From the NCBI GenBank assembly GCA_017992885.1, contig JAGONT010000009.1, forward strand, positions 1 to 55,283: a DNA stretch of 55,283 bases, written 5' to 3'. The notes beneath the pieces were generated by a model. It saw only the letters and a program-made list of their open reading frames with translations, searched no databases and had not been told where the DNA came from. Positions within the stretch are counted from its first letter, which is position 1; each line of letters begins with the position of its first letter. Shown in pieces: positions 28,048 to 37,198 of the stretch. The DNA is from Alphaproteobacteria bacterium. GTDB lineage: Bacteria > Pseudomonadota > Alphaproteobacteria > UBA9655. The position numbers and the translations under genes are program-made.

Positions 28048-29193
28048 TCACAAAAAGGCTCCCTTTAGTTCTTCGACTAAATCCAGCTTTTCCCAAGAAA
28101 ATCCGCCATCGAGGTTGACGTCTCGACCAAAATGTCCGTAAGTGGCTGTACGTCTATAAATAGGTTTATGTAAAGCCAGTTTTTTTCGAATTCCGAGAGG
28201 GGTTAAATCGATAAGTTCTCGTAAAACGGTTGCTAAACGGTCTTCTGAAATAAGGCCTGTCCCGTGTGTATTTATGTAAAATGAGGTTGGCTCCGTTTGT
28301 CCAATGGCATAAGAAAGCTGGAGTGTACATCGCGTAGCAAGTCCTGCAGCAACCACATTTTTTGCCATGTGTCTGGCTATATAAGCACCACTACGATCTA
28401 TTTTAGTGGGATCTTTTCCTGAAAAAGCGCCTCCCCCATGCGGAGCCATGCCGCCGTATGTATCGGCAATAATCTTTCGGCCTGTAAGGCCAGTATCACT
28501 TGCTGGCCCTCCCATGATAAACTTCCCTTTTGGATTGACAAAAAAAGAAGACTCCCCACAAAACCAACCCTTCGGAAGGATTTTTTCTACATAAGGATAG
28601 ATAATAGCTTTTATATCTTCCAAATTTAAGTTTTCTTGATGCTGAACAGACACGACAATAGCGCTTGTTCCAACGGGCTTTCGATCCTCATAAGTTACAG
28701 AAAATTGACATTTCCCATCAGGGCCTAATAGGGGGAGAAGACCCTTTTGTCGATCTTTCGCTAATAGATATAAAAGCTTATTAGCGAAATAAAGAGGACT
28801 CGGCATAAAAGCTTCATTTTCATGGGTTGCATAGCCAAACATAATGCCTTGATCATTGGCACCTTCATTTTGTGTTAGGTCTGTGGTAATGGGTTGGGTG
28901 TTGAGGTTAACCTCCGTATAGACAGTACGCCAATCAAAGTTTGGACCCTCATAACCAATATCACGGATACATTCCCGTACGATTTCATCCACATGCTTGC
29001 GCGTTAAAGTAGTTGGGCCTGTTATTTCTCCGAATATGTAGACACGCTGAGAACTAACAACAGTCTCAATAGCTGTACGAGAAAAAGGATCTATTTTAAG
29101 ATAAGCATCTAAAATAGCATCTGAAATTTGATCGCAGATTTTATCTGAATGACCGTTAGAAACTGATTCGCTTGAAAAAATAAAACTATTCAT
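28048..29193 (-). CDS. metK: S-adenosylmethionine synthetase
   Basis: Makes SAM from methionine and ATP. 381 residues. Signatures are GHSDKICDQISDAILDAYL near residues 14-32, GAFSGKDPTKIDRSGAYIAR near 255-275 and the phosphate loop GGGAFSGKD. The start ATG overlaps the lnt stop by 8 bases, so translation is probably coupled. No SAM riboswitch could fit in this overlap, so regulation must come from the operon promoter upstream of ybeY or be constitutive. Confidence 0.97.
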   Translation of the reverse strand: MNSFIFSSESVSNGHSDKICDQISDAILDAYLKIDPFSRTAIETVVSSQRVYIFGEITGPTTLTRKHVDEIVRECIRDIGYEGPNFDWRTVYTEVNLNTQPITTDLTQNEGANDQGIMFGYATHENEAFMPSPLYFANKLLYLLAKDRQKGLLPLLGPDGKCQFSVTYEDRKPVGTSAIVVSVQHQENLNLEDIKAIIYPYVEKILPKGWFCGESSFFVNPKGKFIMGGPASDTGLTGRKIIADTYGGMAPHGGGAFSGKDPTKIDRSGAYIARHMAKNVVAAGLATRCTLQLSYAIGQTEPTSFYINTHGTGLISEDRLATVLRELIDLTPLGIRKKLALHKPIYRRTATYGHFGRDVNLDGGFSWEKLDLVEELKGAFL

Positions 29194-30760
29194 TAGGGCG
29201 TCTCTTTAAAGAAAAGAGCCACGCAAGACCTAAAGCTCCTGCCATTAAAATTAAAACGATCCAATCTCCCCATCGAGCGTACAAGGGTACATAACGTGTG
29301 GGAGCCGGAAGCAAAACATCGAGAATTCCTTCTTTGCCAAGTCCTATGCTTCCTATGCTTCGACCGTATGCATCGAAAACAACTGAAATGCCAGAGTTTG
29401 AATCACGAACGAGAGGAATTCCCTCTTCAACGGCTCGAAAGCGAGATATTTCAAGGTGCTGATAAGGACCGGCGCTATTCCCGTACCATCCGTCATTTGT
29501 TACATTAATCATCCAACCGGGTCGTTTTTGTGTGGGATTAATGACCGCATGAGGAAAAATGACTTCATAACATACAAGACCGCTAAAAGCAGGAAATCCT
29601 TGCGGGAGAGAGATAGATTCAGGCTCTTTCCCCGGTGTAAAATCGAGGGATCCGGCAGTAAGCTTTTTGAGAGTTCCTTTGCCAAAAATAGCGTCGAGAG
29701 AGCTTCTAAAAGGCAGATATTCTCCGAAAGGAACAAGGTGAGATTTATCATAGGAGGCAACGATCTGTGCTTGGCTGTTCATCACAAGAAGGCTATTCCA
29801 AATTTTAACGGGTTTTTCTTCTGCTGGAGTTCGTCGAAGAGCACCTGTAAATAAGAGAGCTCCTTTCGGTATGGCTTTCGCTATTAACGAGCGATAAAAA
29901 TCATTCTGCTCTAAAAAAAAGGAAACAGCCGATTCTGGCCAAATGATAGCTTTGAGAGGAAGAGTGGAAGGTTCAGCAGTCATCTTTAATAGAGTATGAA
30001 GATTGGCTTCTTGTTGTTTGGGATCCCATTTTAAAACTTGAGTAATATTTGGTTGAACGACTCTTACGGCTAAGGTTGGAAAGTCTATAGAATCAACATG
30101 AGTCAGGCGTTCTTTCCCCCATATCCAGCAAAGAATCGCAAGAAGGTAAACGCATAAAGCGATGATCCTTTCAAAAGAGTATTTACTCACGAGATATTGC
30201 AACATGATGGCCATAAGAATGATTAAAAGGCTTAGTCCATAGACACCTGTCAAAGAGGCGAACTGGGTCATTTCTAGATTAAAAGCTAAACTGTATCCTA
30301 GTAAATTCCAGGGAAATCCTGTAAAGAGATGACCTCTTAGCCACTCAACGCCAATCCAGATGCCAGCAAAAGCGAAGGCGGCGCTGATTCCGGGGTAAGG
30401 CCAGAGTTTGGTGATCATGAAAGAGAATCCTGAAAAGATAGCAATAATAGCAGGAAGCCCAAAAAGAGAAAAAGGCATAAGCCACCAAAATGTTTGTAGA
30501 TCAACGGTTAAAGCGTTGGTAATCCAATACAGCCCAACCGTAAAATGACCTAACCCCCACCACCATCCAAGTGCAAATATTTTAGGAAACGAGGTTTTTC
30601 GCGTTATTTCTTTATCGAGAATACACCACATTCCACTCATGGTAAGCAGAAAAGCTGGGAAAATAAAAAGAGGAGCAAAAGCTAAAGCTCCAATAGCTCC
30701 TAGGATGAAAATAAGTCCCCTTTGTGGCCAGGGCTTAAGAAAAAGTGGGGGAAAGTCCAT
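29186..30760 (-). CDS. lnt: apolipoprotein N-acyltransferase
   Basis: Adds the third acyl chain to the N-terminal Cys of lipoproteins in the inner membrane. 524 residues: about six N-terminal membrane segments (to about residue 210), then a nitrilase-like domain. The catalytic triad is visible as Glu in IIWPESAVSF (near 275), Lys in YDKSHLVPFGEYLPF (near 340) and Cys in GLVCYEVIFPHA (near 395). A last membrane segment lies at about 495-515. It overlaps corC upstream by 26 bases and metK downstream by 8. The secretin lipoprotein at 24517 would be a substrate. Confidence 0.95.
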   Translation of the reverse strand: MDFPPLFLKPWPQRGLIFILGAIGALAFAPLFIFPAFLLTMSGMWCILDKEITRKTSFPKIFALGWWWGLGHFTVGLYWITNALTVDLQTFWWLMPFSLFGLPAIIAIFSGFSFMITKLWPYPGISAAFAFAGIWIGVEWLRGHLFTGFPWNLLGYSLAFNLEMTQFASLTGVYGLSLLIILMAIMLQYLVSKYSFERIIALCVYLLAILCWIWGKERLTHVDSIDFPTLAVRVVQPNITQVLKWDPKQQEANLHTLLKMTAEPSTLPLKAIIWPESAVSFFLEQNDFYRSLIAKAIPKGALLFTGALRRTPAEEKPVKIWNSLLVMNSQAQIVASYDKSHLVPFGEYLPFRSSLDAIFGKGTLKKLTAGSLDFTPGKEPESISLPQGFPAFSGLVCYEVIFPHAVINPTQKRPGWMINVTNDGWYGNSAGPYQHLEISRFRAVEEGIPLVRDSNSGISVVFDAYGRSIGSIGLGKEGILDVLLPAPTRYVPLYARWGDWIVLILMAGALGLAWLFSLKRRPNE

Positions 30761-31571
30761 GAATTCCTATGCGTTTAATGCGTCTTGAGTCAGCTTCGAT
30801 AATTTCAAATTCAACACCAGAGGGATGAGCAATCAGCTCACCACGTTGGGGTACCCTGTTAGTCAAATGAAGAACAAGTCCGCCAATTGTATCAATATCT
30901 TCTTCTTTTTCTTCTTCCGTTCGAAGAGGGCCAATCTTCTCTTCTAAATTCTCAATATCCATGCGTCCATCTACAATTACAATGCCGTCGGGTCTCCGAA
31001 AGAAATGAAGAGGGGTGCTCATTTGAGCAACGTCTTGAATATCCCCTACAATTTCTTCGACTAAATCACCCATGGTGACAAGACCATCTATACCGCCATA
31101 TTCATCTACAACAAGGGCAATTTTTTCTCCTGTTGAGCGCATCTGCAAAAGCAAATCTAGTATGCGCATGGAAGGAGAAATAAAATTGATTTTATGGAGA
31201 TGATCATGAAGCTTAAAGTTCTTGGCAGTTAGATCCAGGAGATCCCGCAAATGAATATAACCTAAAATTTCATCAAGTGTTTGACGATAGACAGGAAGAC
31301 GCATGATTTTCTTCGTTTTAAAGGCATTTTTAACGTCATTCAGTGAGCTGTCATGAGAAACGGCAATAATCTCGGCTCGAGCAATCCTAATATCTTTTGC
31401 CGTAAGATCCCTTAAATTAAGAATATTCGTCAGCATTTCTCTTTCATCAGGAGCAAGAGACGTGTCTGCAATTTCCTCTTCTTCGATGAGCTCTTCAAGA
31501 GTTTCCCTTAAAGAGCCTTCTCCTTCTTTCTTTTTAAAAAAAGAATGTAGAAAATTAAACCACTCTTTCAT
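30735..31571 (-). CDS. corC: CorC/HlyC-type CBS-domain protein
   Basis: 278 residues without membrane segments, the soluble CorC form linked to magnesium/cobalt efflux. The opening acidic segment (EEEEIADTSLAPDEREML) is typical. Two CBS domains lie at about 62-115 and 125-180 (IALVVDEYGGIDGLVTMGDLVEEIVGDI), and the CorC_HlyC domain at about 200-275 ends IKRIGIHGL. The ATG overlaps the ybeY stop by four bases (ATGA). Its place before lnt is the standard alphaproteobacterial order. Confidence 0.93.
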   Translation of the reverse strand: MKEWFNFLHSFFKKKEGEGSLRETLEELIEEEEIADTSLAPDEREMLTNILNLRDLTAKDIRIARAEIIAVSHDSSLNDVKNAFKTKKIMRLPVYRQTLDEILGYIHLRDLLDLTAKNFKLHDHLHKINFISPSMRILDLLLQMRSTGEKIALVVDEYGGIDGLVTMGDLVEEIVGDIQDVAQMSTPLHFFRRPDGIVIVDGRMDIENLEEKIGPLRTEEEKEEDIDTIGGLVLHLTNRVPQRGELIAHPSGVEFEIIEADSRRIKRIGIHGLSPTFS

Positions 31572-32038
31572 TTATCCTCATAAGGGTTAGAAATATTTAG
31601 GGTTTTTAAAATCTTAATCTCAACAGCTTCCATGTGGAGAGCTTCATTCTCTTCCTCGTGAACATACCCTAAAAGATGTAAAAAACCATGAACAATTAAA
31701 TGAAGAGTGTGGTGAAGAAGAGAAATTCCTTTTTCTTCAGCTTCACGAACAATCGTTTCATGGGCAAGAATAATATCTCCAAGTTCGTCTGCTTCGTCAG
31801 AAGGGAAAGAAAGCACGTTCGTTGGTTTGTTCTTGTGACGAAACTCATGGTTAAGACTTTGGACTTTTTGATCATTAGCTAAAACCAGACTGATTTCTTT
31901 TTGAGAAAAATCCTCTCCTAAAATTTCAGCGGCTTTTTCAAGTATATAAGATGCTTCCTCTTCCCAAAAAAGAGAGTCGTTCGTCCACATTTTGTCCATA
32001 AGGATAAAATTAATGATAGGCTTCATAAGCTCTAGCAA
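31568..32038 (-). CDS. ybeY: endoribonuclease YbeY
   Basis: Zinc-dependent RNase of 16S rRNA 3'-end maturation and ribosome quality control. 156 residues. The metal site HGFLHLLGYVHEEENEA has all three His ligands near residues 115-125. The family usually has Asp before the third His (GYDH); here it is Val. NHEFRHKNKPTNVLSFPS is the conserved central segment. ATGs occur at 32038 and 32026; the choice is open. First gene of its operon here; the usual phoH and miaB neighbours are not upstream. Confidence 0.93.
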   Translation of the reverse strand: MLELMKPIINFILMDKMWTNDSLFWEEEASYILEKAAEILGEDFSQKEISLVLANDQKVQSLNHEFRHKNKPTNVLSFPSDEADELGDIILAHETIVREAEEKGISLLHHTLHLIVHGFLHLLGYVHEEENEALHMEAVEIKILKTLNISNPYEDK

Positions 32039-32346
32039 CCCACCAATGGGTAAGAACCCCTCAGCTTAAGCGTTATTTTTGGGTTAATTGGTTCCGCAAC
32101 CAGTGTAATTACTATTTGCACAGCAACCGTTTTCGCACTGATAGCTGCTTAATGAATAAAATAAGGTGTTTCATATTTTGATCCTTTGATTTTGTTTTTT
32201 ATATAAAGTTGCATCCGCACAAATTTTTTTAATCATACGTAAATAAAGCATATAGGCAAGCTTACTTTTTATAAAACTGACTATTAACAGTGGAATTTTA
32301 CTGCCGACCCTTTTAAGATATAAAAGATTTTTTAAAGGACAGTAAG
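32039..32346. other. divergent spacer
   Basis: This holds the promoters of the ybeY operon (minus) and of the 32347 gene (plus). A 20-codon minus-strand ORF at 32112-32174 (MKHLILFIKQLSV...) has no support. No RNA gene or strong hairpin was seen. Confidence 0.4.
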
Positions 32347-32967
32347 ATGAAGCCCCTTTGGTTTTTAATCATGTGTTTATTTATTGCATGTGCAAAAGCA
32401 CATGTCATAACCGTTGCAGATGTAAAAGTATCCGTAACTGCTGATTCGGCAGCTGTTGCACGAGACAAAGCTCTCGACCAAGCACATGCTCTTGCTTTTC
32501 AAAAGCTCTTGAAGGAAAATTTTCCAGAGGAATCGAAGAATCCTCCTTCAACCGACGTTATAATGAATATGGTTACAGATTTTTCGATTGATCGAGAAAA
32601 AACAACTCCAAAAAGTTATACAGCTTCTTTTACTTTTCAATTTGATGCCTCTCAACTTCTGGGCTGGGTGACTCCTAAAGGGGAAGTTTCCTCACAAGAC
32701 TCTTTTGGTGCTCCTCAAAGCCTTGAAAAAGGAAAATCTTTAAAAATAAGAGCCTTGTATTCAACTTTGTCCGAATGGCAGATGATAAAAAAGGCATTAG
32801 AAAATTTTGCTGAAGTGCAAAAATTAACTGTCCTTACTGTCACACCGCAAAATGCTGAATTAGAGATTGTCTATGCTGGAAGTATCGAAAAGCTGCAACA
32901 ATATCTTGTTCAAAAAGAGGTTTTATTGTCTTTTGAAGCAGAGGAGTGGATCCTCTCCTTGAAGTAA
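32347..32967 (+). CDS. small secreted protein, possibly DUF2066-related
   Basis: 206 residues with a signal peptide (MKPLWFLIMCLFIACAKA). AAAGGA lies about nine bases before the ATG. The segment after the signal (SADSAAVARDKALDQAHALAFQKLL, split here as ADSAAVARDKALDQAHALAF) resembles the start of DUF2066 proteins, which alphaproteobacteria often carry directly before the CDP-alcohol phosphatidyltransferase, permease and Hda genes, as here. No enzymatic motif was seen. Family placement rests mainly on context and is tentative. Confidence 0.65.
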   Translation: MKPLWFLIMCLFIACAKAHVITVADVKVSVTADSAAVARDKALDQAHALAFQKLLKENFPEESKNPPSTDVIMNMVTDFSIDREKTTPKSYTASFTFQFDASQLLGWVTPKGEVSSQDSFGAPQSLEKGKSLKIRALYSTLSEWQMIKKALENFAEVQKLTVLTVTPQNAELEIVYAGSIEKLQQYLVQKEVLLSFEAEEWILSLK

Positions 32968-33010
32968 AAGAGGTTATAAAAATTTAAGAGAATCTAAGCA
33001 AAGGCCCACG

Positions 33011-33571
33011 ATGATAAGCACAATGAATATACCTAACCTTATTAGCCTTACCCGTTTGTTAAGTGTGCCACTTATTATTTCACTCATTCTTTCCAATCAA
33101 CTCACCTTTGCTCTCATTTTTTTCACTTTAGCGGCTCTTTCTGATGCACTTGATGGTTTTTTGGCACGCATTTTTAAGGCTCGCACAACTTTAGGAGCCT
33201 ATCTAGATCCGATTGCAGACAAAGCCCTTCTTGTAGGTGTTTTTGTGGCCTTAGGACAGACAGGCCTTATTGACCTTTGGATTGTGATTCTTGTCGTTTT
33301 TAGAGATGTTTTAATTATTGGAGGAATTTTGCTTCTTTTCCTTGTTAAGAGCAACATTGAAATGAAGCCTTTGATGCTGAGTAAAATAAATACGGTTGTT
33401 CAGCTTATATTTGCGTTTTTTATTCTTAGTCAAAGTGGGAATTATTTTGGGGGCACGGATGTAAATCTTTACTTTGGTTACCTTGTCGTTTTAACAACCG
33501 TGCTTTCTGGCGTCAGCTATGTTAGATTAGGTTTGAATTCTTTTAATAAGATGGATATTGCACCTCAGTGA
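33011..33571 (+). CDS. CDP-alcohol phosphatidyltransferase family protein, PgsA-like
   Basis: Membrane enzyme that joins a CDP-diacylglycerol phosphatidyl group to an alcohol. 186 residues with about five membrane segments. The catalytic motif DG-x2-AR-x8-G-x3-D-x3-D is complete: DGFLARIFKARTTLGAYLDP then IAD (about residues 54-80). It could be phosphatidylglycerophosphate synthase or a cardiolipin-synthase-like paralogue; the motif does not decide. It overlaps the next gene by four bases. Confidence 0.85.
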   Translation: MISTMNIPNLISLTRLLSVPLIISLILSNQLTFALIFFTLAALSDALDGFLARIFKARTTLGAYLDPIADKALLVGVFVALGQTGLIDLWIVILVVFRDVLIIGGILLLFLVKSNIEMKPLMLSKINTVVQLIFAFFILSQSGNYFGGTDVNLYFGYLVVLTTVLSGVSYVRLGLNSFNKMDIAPQ

Positions 33572-34671
33572 GTATGAATCGACCAGTATGGCTTTGGGTA
33601 GGATTGGGAGTCGCCTTTTTAGGGGGCTTATATTTTTTGCAAAGTATTCTTTTACCTTTTCTTGCCGGTCTTCTTGTCGCTTATGCCATGAGTCCTGTTG
33701 TTCGTAGGTTTGAACAATGGGGGCTCTCTCGTACCTTAGGCACCAGTTTTATGATCTTAAGCTTTTTTCTTTTGATTGGCCTTTTTCTTTTTATTGTCAT
33801 TCCTTTGATTCAACCAGAACTCATACGTCTTGCTTCTCGCCTTCCTGAGTATGGGCAACGTATAATGGCGAGCTCAAAACCTCTCTTAGATGAACTCTCA
33901 CATTACATCGAACCTCAGGATGTTGAACGTCTTCGCCAACTAGCAAGTACCTATTTTGCTGATATTGTGACGTGGGGAATAAAACTTTTAGCAGGAATTT
34001 TAACCAGTGGGATAGCTCTTGCGAACCTCCTTTCCCTTATTATTATTACGCCTGTTGTGGCATTTTATTACTTGCGAGATTGGGACAAAATTATACAAAC
34101 TCTTGATGATTGGCTGCCCCGTCTTTATGAGCCTACAATTAAGCACCTTTTTATAGAAATGAATAAAACAATAGGTGGTTTTGCCAGAGGGCAAGCCATC
34201 GTGTGCCTTCTCGTTGGGCTTTATTATTCGATTGCTTTGAGCTTAGTTCACCTTGACTTTAGTCTTGTGGTTGGTTGTGTGATTGGCATTATGGCTTTTA
34301 TTCCTTACGTCGGCGCTTTTGTTGGATTTATGCTTAGTATTGGCATCGCGCTCTCTCAGTTCACAGAGTGGTTTTCCATTGGTATGGTTGCGGGCATTTT
34401 TATTATGGGTCAGGTCCTTGAAGGATACCTTTTAATTCCTTACTTTGTTGGAGATCGCATTGGTCTCCATCCCGTTTGGGTTATTTTTTCCCTTTTGGCT
34501 GGAGGTGTACTCTATGGATTTGTAGGGATTTTATTTGCTCTTCCTGTTGCCGCGGCTTTGGGTGTTATCTTGCGTTATTGTCTTGAACTTTATCTTAAAA
34601 GCTCTTATTACCTGGGACAGACATCTTTCCAGCAGAATGAGTCCAGTGAAGCAACTCCTCCTTCCTCTTGA
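33568..34671 (+). CDS. AI-2E family (PerM-like) membrane permease
   Basis: 367 residues with about seven or eight membrane segments, AI-2E transporter superfamily. Visible landmarks are the N-terminal pair of helices with LPFLAGLLVAYAMSPVVRRFEQWG, the central IIITPVVAFYYLRDWDK, then GFARGQAIVCLLVGLYY, and the C-terminal IMGQVLEGYLLIPYFVGDRIGLHPVWVIF (split: LEGYLLIPYFVGDRIGLHP). The substrate is unknown; most members are not proven autoinducer-2 exporters. It overlaps hda by 35 bases at its end. Confidence 0.88.
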   Translation: MSMNRPVWLWVGLGVAFLGGLYFLQSILLPFLAGLLVAYAMSPVVRRFEQWGLSRTLGTSFMILSFFLLIGLFLFIVIPLIQPELIRLASRLPEYGQRIMASSKPLLDELSHYIEPQDVERLRQLASTYFADIVTWGIKLLAGILTSGIALANLLSLIIITPVVAFYYLRDWDKIIQTLDDWLPRLYEPTIKHLFIEMNKTIGGFARGQAIVCLLVGLYYSIALSLVHLDFSLVVGCVIGIMAFIPYVGAFVGFMLSIGIALSQFTEWFSIGMVAGIFIMGQVLEGYLLIPYFVGDRIGLHPVWVIFSLLAGGVLYGFVGILFALPVAAALGVILRYCLELYLKSSYYLGQTSFQQNESSEATPPSS

Positions 34672-35326
34672 ATTTCCCCCCATTCTCGATAACAAAAGTT
34701 TTTTCATTTCTGTTGCGAATGAAGAAGCCTATCTGTGGCTTACACGCTGGCCTAATTGGCCAAATCGTTGTCTGATGATTTATGGAGATGCAGGGTGTGG
34801 AAAAACACATCTTTCTCATATTTGGAAAGCAAACGCCAAAGCATATACTCTTAAAGGTCAAGACTTTAATACTATCGATTTAGGAATACTTTTTGAAAAG
34901 CCTCCACTCTTTATTATCGATAATGCGCACCTTATTGAAAGAGAGGAAAAGCTCTTTCATTTTTATAATCACCTTATGAATTCTCAAGGCAGTCTGTTGC
35001 TACTTTCACGGACGCCACCAGCTCACTGGAAAATCCAACTTCCAGACTTACGTTCTCGTTTAAATGCAATTCTTACTTTAAAAATTCACTCTCCTGATGA
35101 AATTTTACTTTTTCAAGTTATTCAAAAATTATTTAACGATCTTCAGCTCCATGTTGACGAAGCTGTTATTTATTTTCTTCTTAACCATATAGAAAGATCT
35201 TTTGAAAATGCTTATTTCTGGGTTGCGGCTATTAATTCTTATGCCTTAACACAAAAGAGACGTATTACGATTCCTCTGGTGCGCGAGATTTTAGTACAGG
35301 AAGAGGGGGTTGAAAAATCTCTATAA
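34637..35326 (+). CDS. hda: DnaA regulatory inactivator Hda
   Basis: DnaA-like AAA+ protein that promotes hydrolysis of DnaA-ATP after replication starts. 229 residues from ATG 34637. The clamp-binding opening QLLLPLEFPP lies near residues 5-14, Walker A GDAGCGKTH near 50-58, Walker B LFIIDNAHLI near 88, and an arginine-finger region follows (DLRSRLNAILTLKI). It lacks the DnaA DNA-binding domain, as expected. The start lies inside the end of the permease gene. Its last 62 bases overlap sixA on the other strand. Confidence 0.92.
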   Translation: MSPVKQLLLPLEFPPILDNKSFFISVANEEAYLWLTRWPNWPNRCLMIYGDAGCGKTHLSHIWKANAKAYTLKGQDFNTIDLGILFEKPPLFIIDNAHLIEREEKLFHFYNHLMNSQGSLLLLSRTPPAHWKIQLPDLRSRLNAILTLKIHSPDEILLFQVIQKLFNDLQLHVDEAVIYFLLNHIERSFENAYFWVAAINSYALTQKRRITIPLVREILVQEEGVEKSL

Positions 35327-35792
35327 TTTCTCCTTTCCACCATTCTAGATCTGCCCATTTATCAAGAGAAAGATTAAAACCAATAAGTGTTGCCGGCGTA
35401 ACCCCTTCCTTTAAAACTTCAGGAAATATATTTGTAAGTTTTAGGGCTGCAAAGGTAATACCTGGGTTATGTCCAATATAAAGAACCTTCTGCTTTTCAT
35501 CTGGAATTTTCTTTAAATATTTGAGGATCTGATCATCGGTATTGTTGTAAAAATTTTCAGAAATTTCAATAGCACTTGTCCCAATAAAAGGGCGCAAAGA
35601 TTCTAATGTTTCCTGGGTTCTTAAAGCAGCTGAGCACATGACAAAGTCAAAAGTAATCGCTTTTTTCGCAAGATACTGAGCTACGGCTTCTGCTTCTTTC
35701 TGTCCTGTTTCATCTAAAGGACGATCAAAGTCAGAGAGAGTATGTTCTCGGGGTTCAGAATGAGCATGTCTTAGCAGATAGAGTATCTTCAT
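35265..35792 (-). CDS. sixA: SixA-type histidine phosphatase
   Basis: 175 residues, phosphoglycerate-mutase-like histidine phosphatase. The catalytic RHA motif is in the opening YLLRHAHSEPREHTLSDFDR, and the second His in VLYIGHNPGIT (near residue 107). The size matches SixA, which removes phosphate from His in phosphorelay or PTS proteins. No two-component genes are nearby. The gene is convergent with hda and their 3' ends overlap by 62 bases. Confidence 0.88.
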   Translation of the reverse strand: MKILYLLRHAHSEPREHTLSDFDRPLDETGQKEAEAVAQYLAKKAITFDFVMCSAALRTQETLESLRPFIGTSAIEISENFYNNTDDQILKYLKKIPDEKQKVLYIGHNPGITFAALKLTNIFPEVLKEGVTPATLIGFNLSLDKWADLEWWKGEIIEIFQPPLPVLKSRAPEES

Positions 35793-36034
35793 ATTATAAG
35801 TATATCAAAATTTTTGAAAATTTGGAACCTTAAGAAAGGATAGGGTCAAGAAAAGACACTTTATTTCATTATAAACCGTGTCTCATAGTGTTTTTCAATA
35901 CAATTGAGCATTAAGATTCTTTGTACCTAAAAGTATGCCTCTTGTTTAGAGGACGATGATTGTTTAAAAGAGTGCATGTTAATTTTACAAAAAAAAGTTA
36001 AATTTGCACCTCCTGAAGAAAGTATTGCTTGATC

Positions 36035-36448
36035 ATGCTTCTTGATCCTCGCCTTAAATCTGATTCTACATTTGTCACTGACTTAAGGGTGTGTCACATT
36101 CGTTTAAGTCATAATGCAGCATTTCCGTGGATTCTTCTCATTCCCAATACGGAAAATGCTATTGAAATTATGGATTTAAGTTCTGCTGAGCAACAGCTTT
36201 TAATGGAAGAGATTTTCCTAAGCAGCCAAGTGATGCGTCATCTTTTTAAACCAAAGAAATTAAATGTTGCGAACCTTGGCAATATAGTTCCTCAATTACA
36301 CGTACATATCATCGCGCGATATGATCATGATAAAGCTTGGCCTGGACCCGTCTGGAATAGTGGAATCAGTGAGGTATACACCTCAGACGATAAAGCTGAG
36401 CGCATCATTCAGCTTAAAGCAACTTTTCAACATTTTGAAAGAAAATAA
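36035..36448 (+). CDS. HIT domain protein
   Basis: 137 residues, histidine-triad nucleotide hydrolase or transferase family. The motif QLHVHIIARYDHDKAWPGPV lies near residues 89-108, with the His-x-His pair in place and the usual AWPGPVW tail of the proteobacterial subgroup. A TTG at 36029 is also in frame; the ATG at 36035 is preferred. The stop is two bases before the HAD gene, so the two are probably co-transcribed. The substrate is unknown. Confidence 0.85.
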   Translation: MLLDPRLKSDSTFVTDLRVCHIRLSHNAAFPWILLIPNTENAIEIMDLSSAEQQLLMEEIFLSSQVMRHLFKPKKLNVANLGNIVPQLHVHIIARYDHDKAWPGPVWNSGISEVYTSDDKAERIIQLKATFQHFERK

Positions 36449-36450
36449 AA

Positions 36451-37158
36451 ATGACCACAACTTGGCTACTTTTAGATTTTGATAATTGTCAAATGGCAAC
36501 AGAGCATTTAGCTGTTCCCTCGCTCATTAAACGTTTTAATGAATTATATGGGAGCCAAATTGGCTCTGAGCTTACTTATGAGGAGTTCAAACAGCATTTT
36601 CATGGTCAAGCTCGGGAATCTTTATGTGCTAATTTATCCAAACACTTCGGGCTTGAGGTTGATTACCCGACTCTTTATGAGGATCGTGAATGGCGGATGA
36701 TGCAGATGCTCCAACATACAGGCGTTGAAATGGCTGATCATCTAGTAGAAACTCTCGAGGTTTTGCAAGAGCAAGGATATAAGTTTGCTTTTGTTTCGAA
36801 TAATCCAATTCAACGTGGGTTAGCGGCCATGCGGTATGCGACAAATCGTCAAGGCGATCGATTGGCTCGTTTTTTTGGGACGGCTTTTTTTGAGGCGGGC
36901 AATGCTCAAAAGCCAAAACCAGATGTTTATTTACACGCTATGGAACAACTAGGAACTTCTGCTGAAAATTGTTATGCCGTAGAGGACAGCCCCACAGGAG
37001 TTGGTGCCGCTGTGGCTGCTGGCGTGGTTACATTTGGTTTTCTAGCTTTTGCCAGCAATCCACAAGAAATGGCACAAAATCTCACTGGAAAAGGGGCAGC
37101 CTCTTGTTTTACTGATTGGCAAGAGCTACCTTCTCTCCTTAATAAATTTAAAAATTAA
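36451..37158 (+). CDS. HAD-superfamily hydrolase
   Basis: 235 residues, beta-phosphoglucomutase-like HAD fold. Motif I is LLLDFDNCQMAT (residues 6-17): both Asp are kept, but the usual DGT is DNC. Motif II is the Ser of FAFVSNNPI (near 117), the Lys is in AQKPKPDVYLHAM (near 152) and motif IV is VEDSPTGVGAA (near 177). An alpha-helical cap lies at about 20-90. It is probably a phosphatase on a small phosphometabolite; nothing here identifies the substrate. Confidence 0.82.
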   Translation: MTTTWLLLDFDNCQMATEHLAVPSLIKRFNELYGSQIGSELTYEEFKQHFHGQARESLCANLSKHFGLEVDYPTLYEDREWRMMQMLQHTGVEMADHLVETLEVLQEQGYKFAFVSNNPIQRGLAAMRYATNRQGDRLARFFGTAFFEAGNAQKPKPDVYLHAMEQLGTSAENCYAVEDSPTGVGAAVAAGVVTFGFLAFASNPQEMAQNLTGKGAASCFTDWQELPSLLNKFKN

Positions 37159-37170
37159 CTTAATTATTTT

Positions 37171-37198
37171 TGATAAAATAAATTTATTTATTTTATCA
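37171..37198 (+). terminator. AT-only hairpin
   Basis: TGATAAAATAAA (37171-37182) and TTTATTTTATCA (37187-37198) form a perfect 12-bp stem with a TTTA loop, 12 bases after the HAD gene. It has no GC pairs beyond the ends, so it is weak as a terminator. It could also be a regulatory site upstream of the prepilin genes. Confidence 0.35.

Noticed and set aside
28048..29250. SAM riboswitch upstream of metK
   Set aside because: metK overlaps lnt, leaving no untranslated leader.
32085..32174. Small Cys-containing toxin-like peptide on the minus strand (CENGCCANSNYT)
   Set aside because: No start codon in that frame and the downstream Cys pattern is lost; probably chance.
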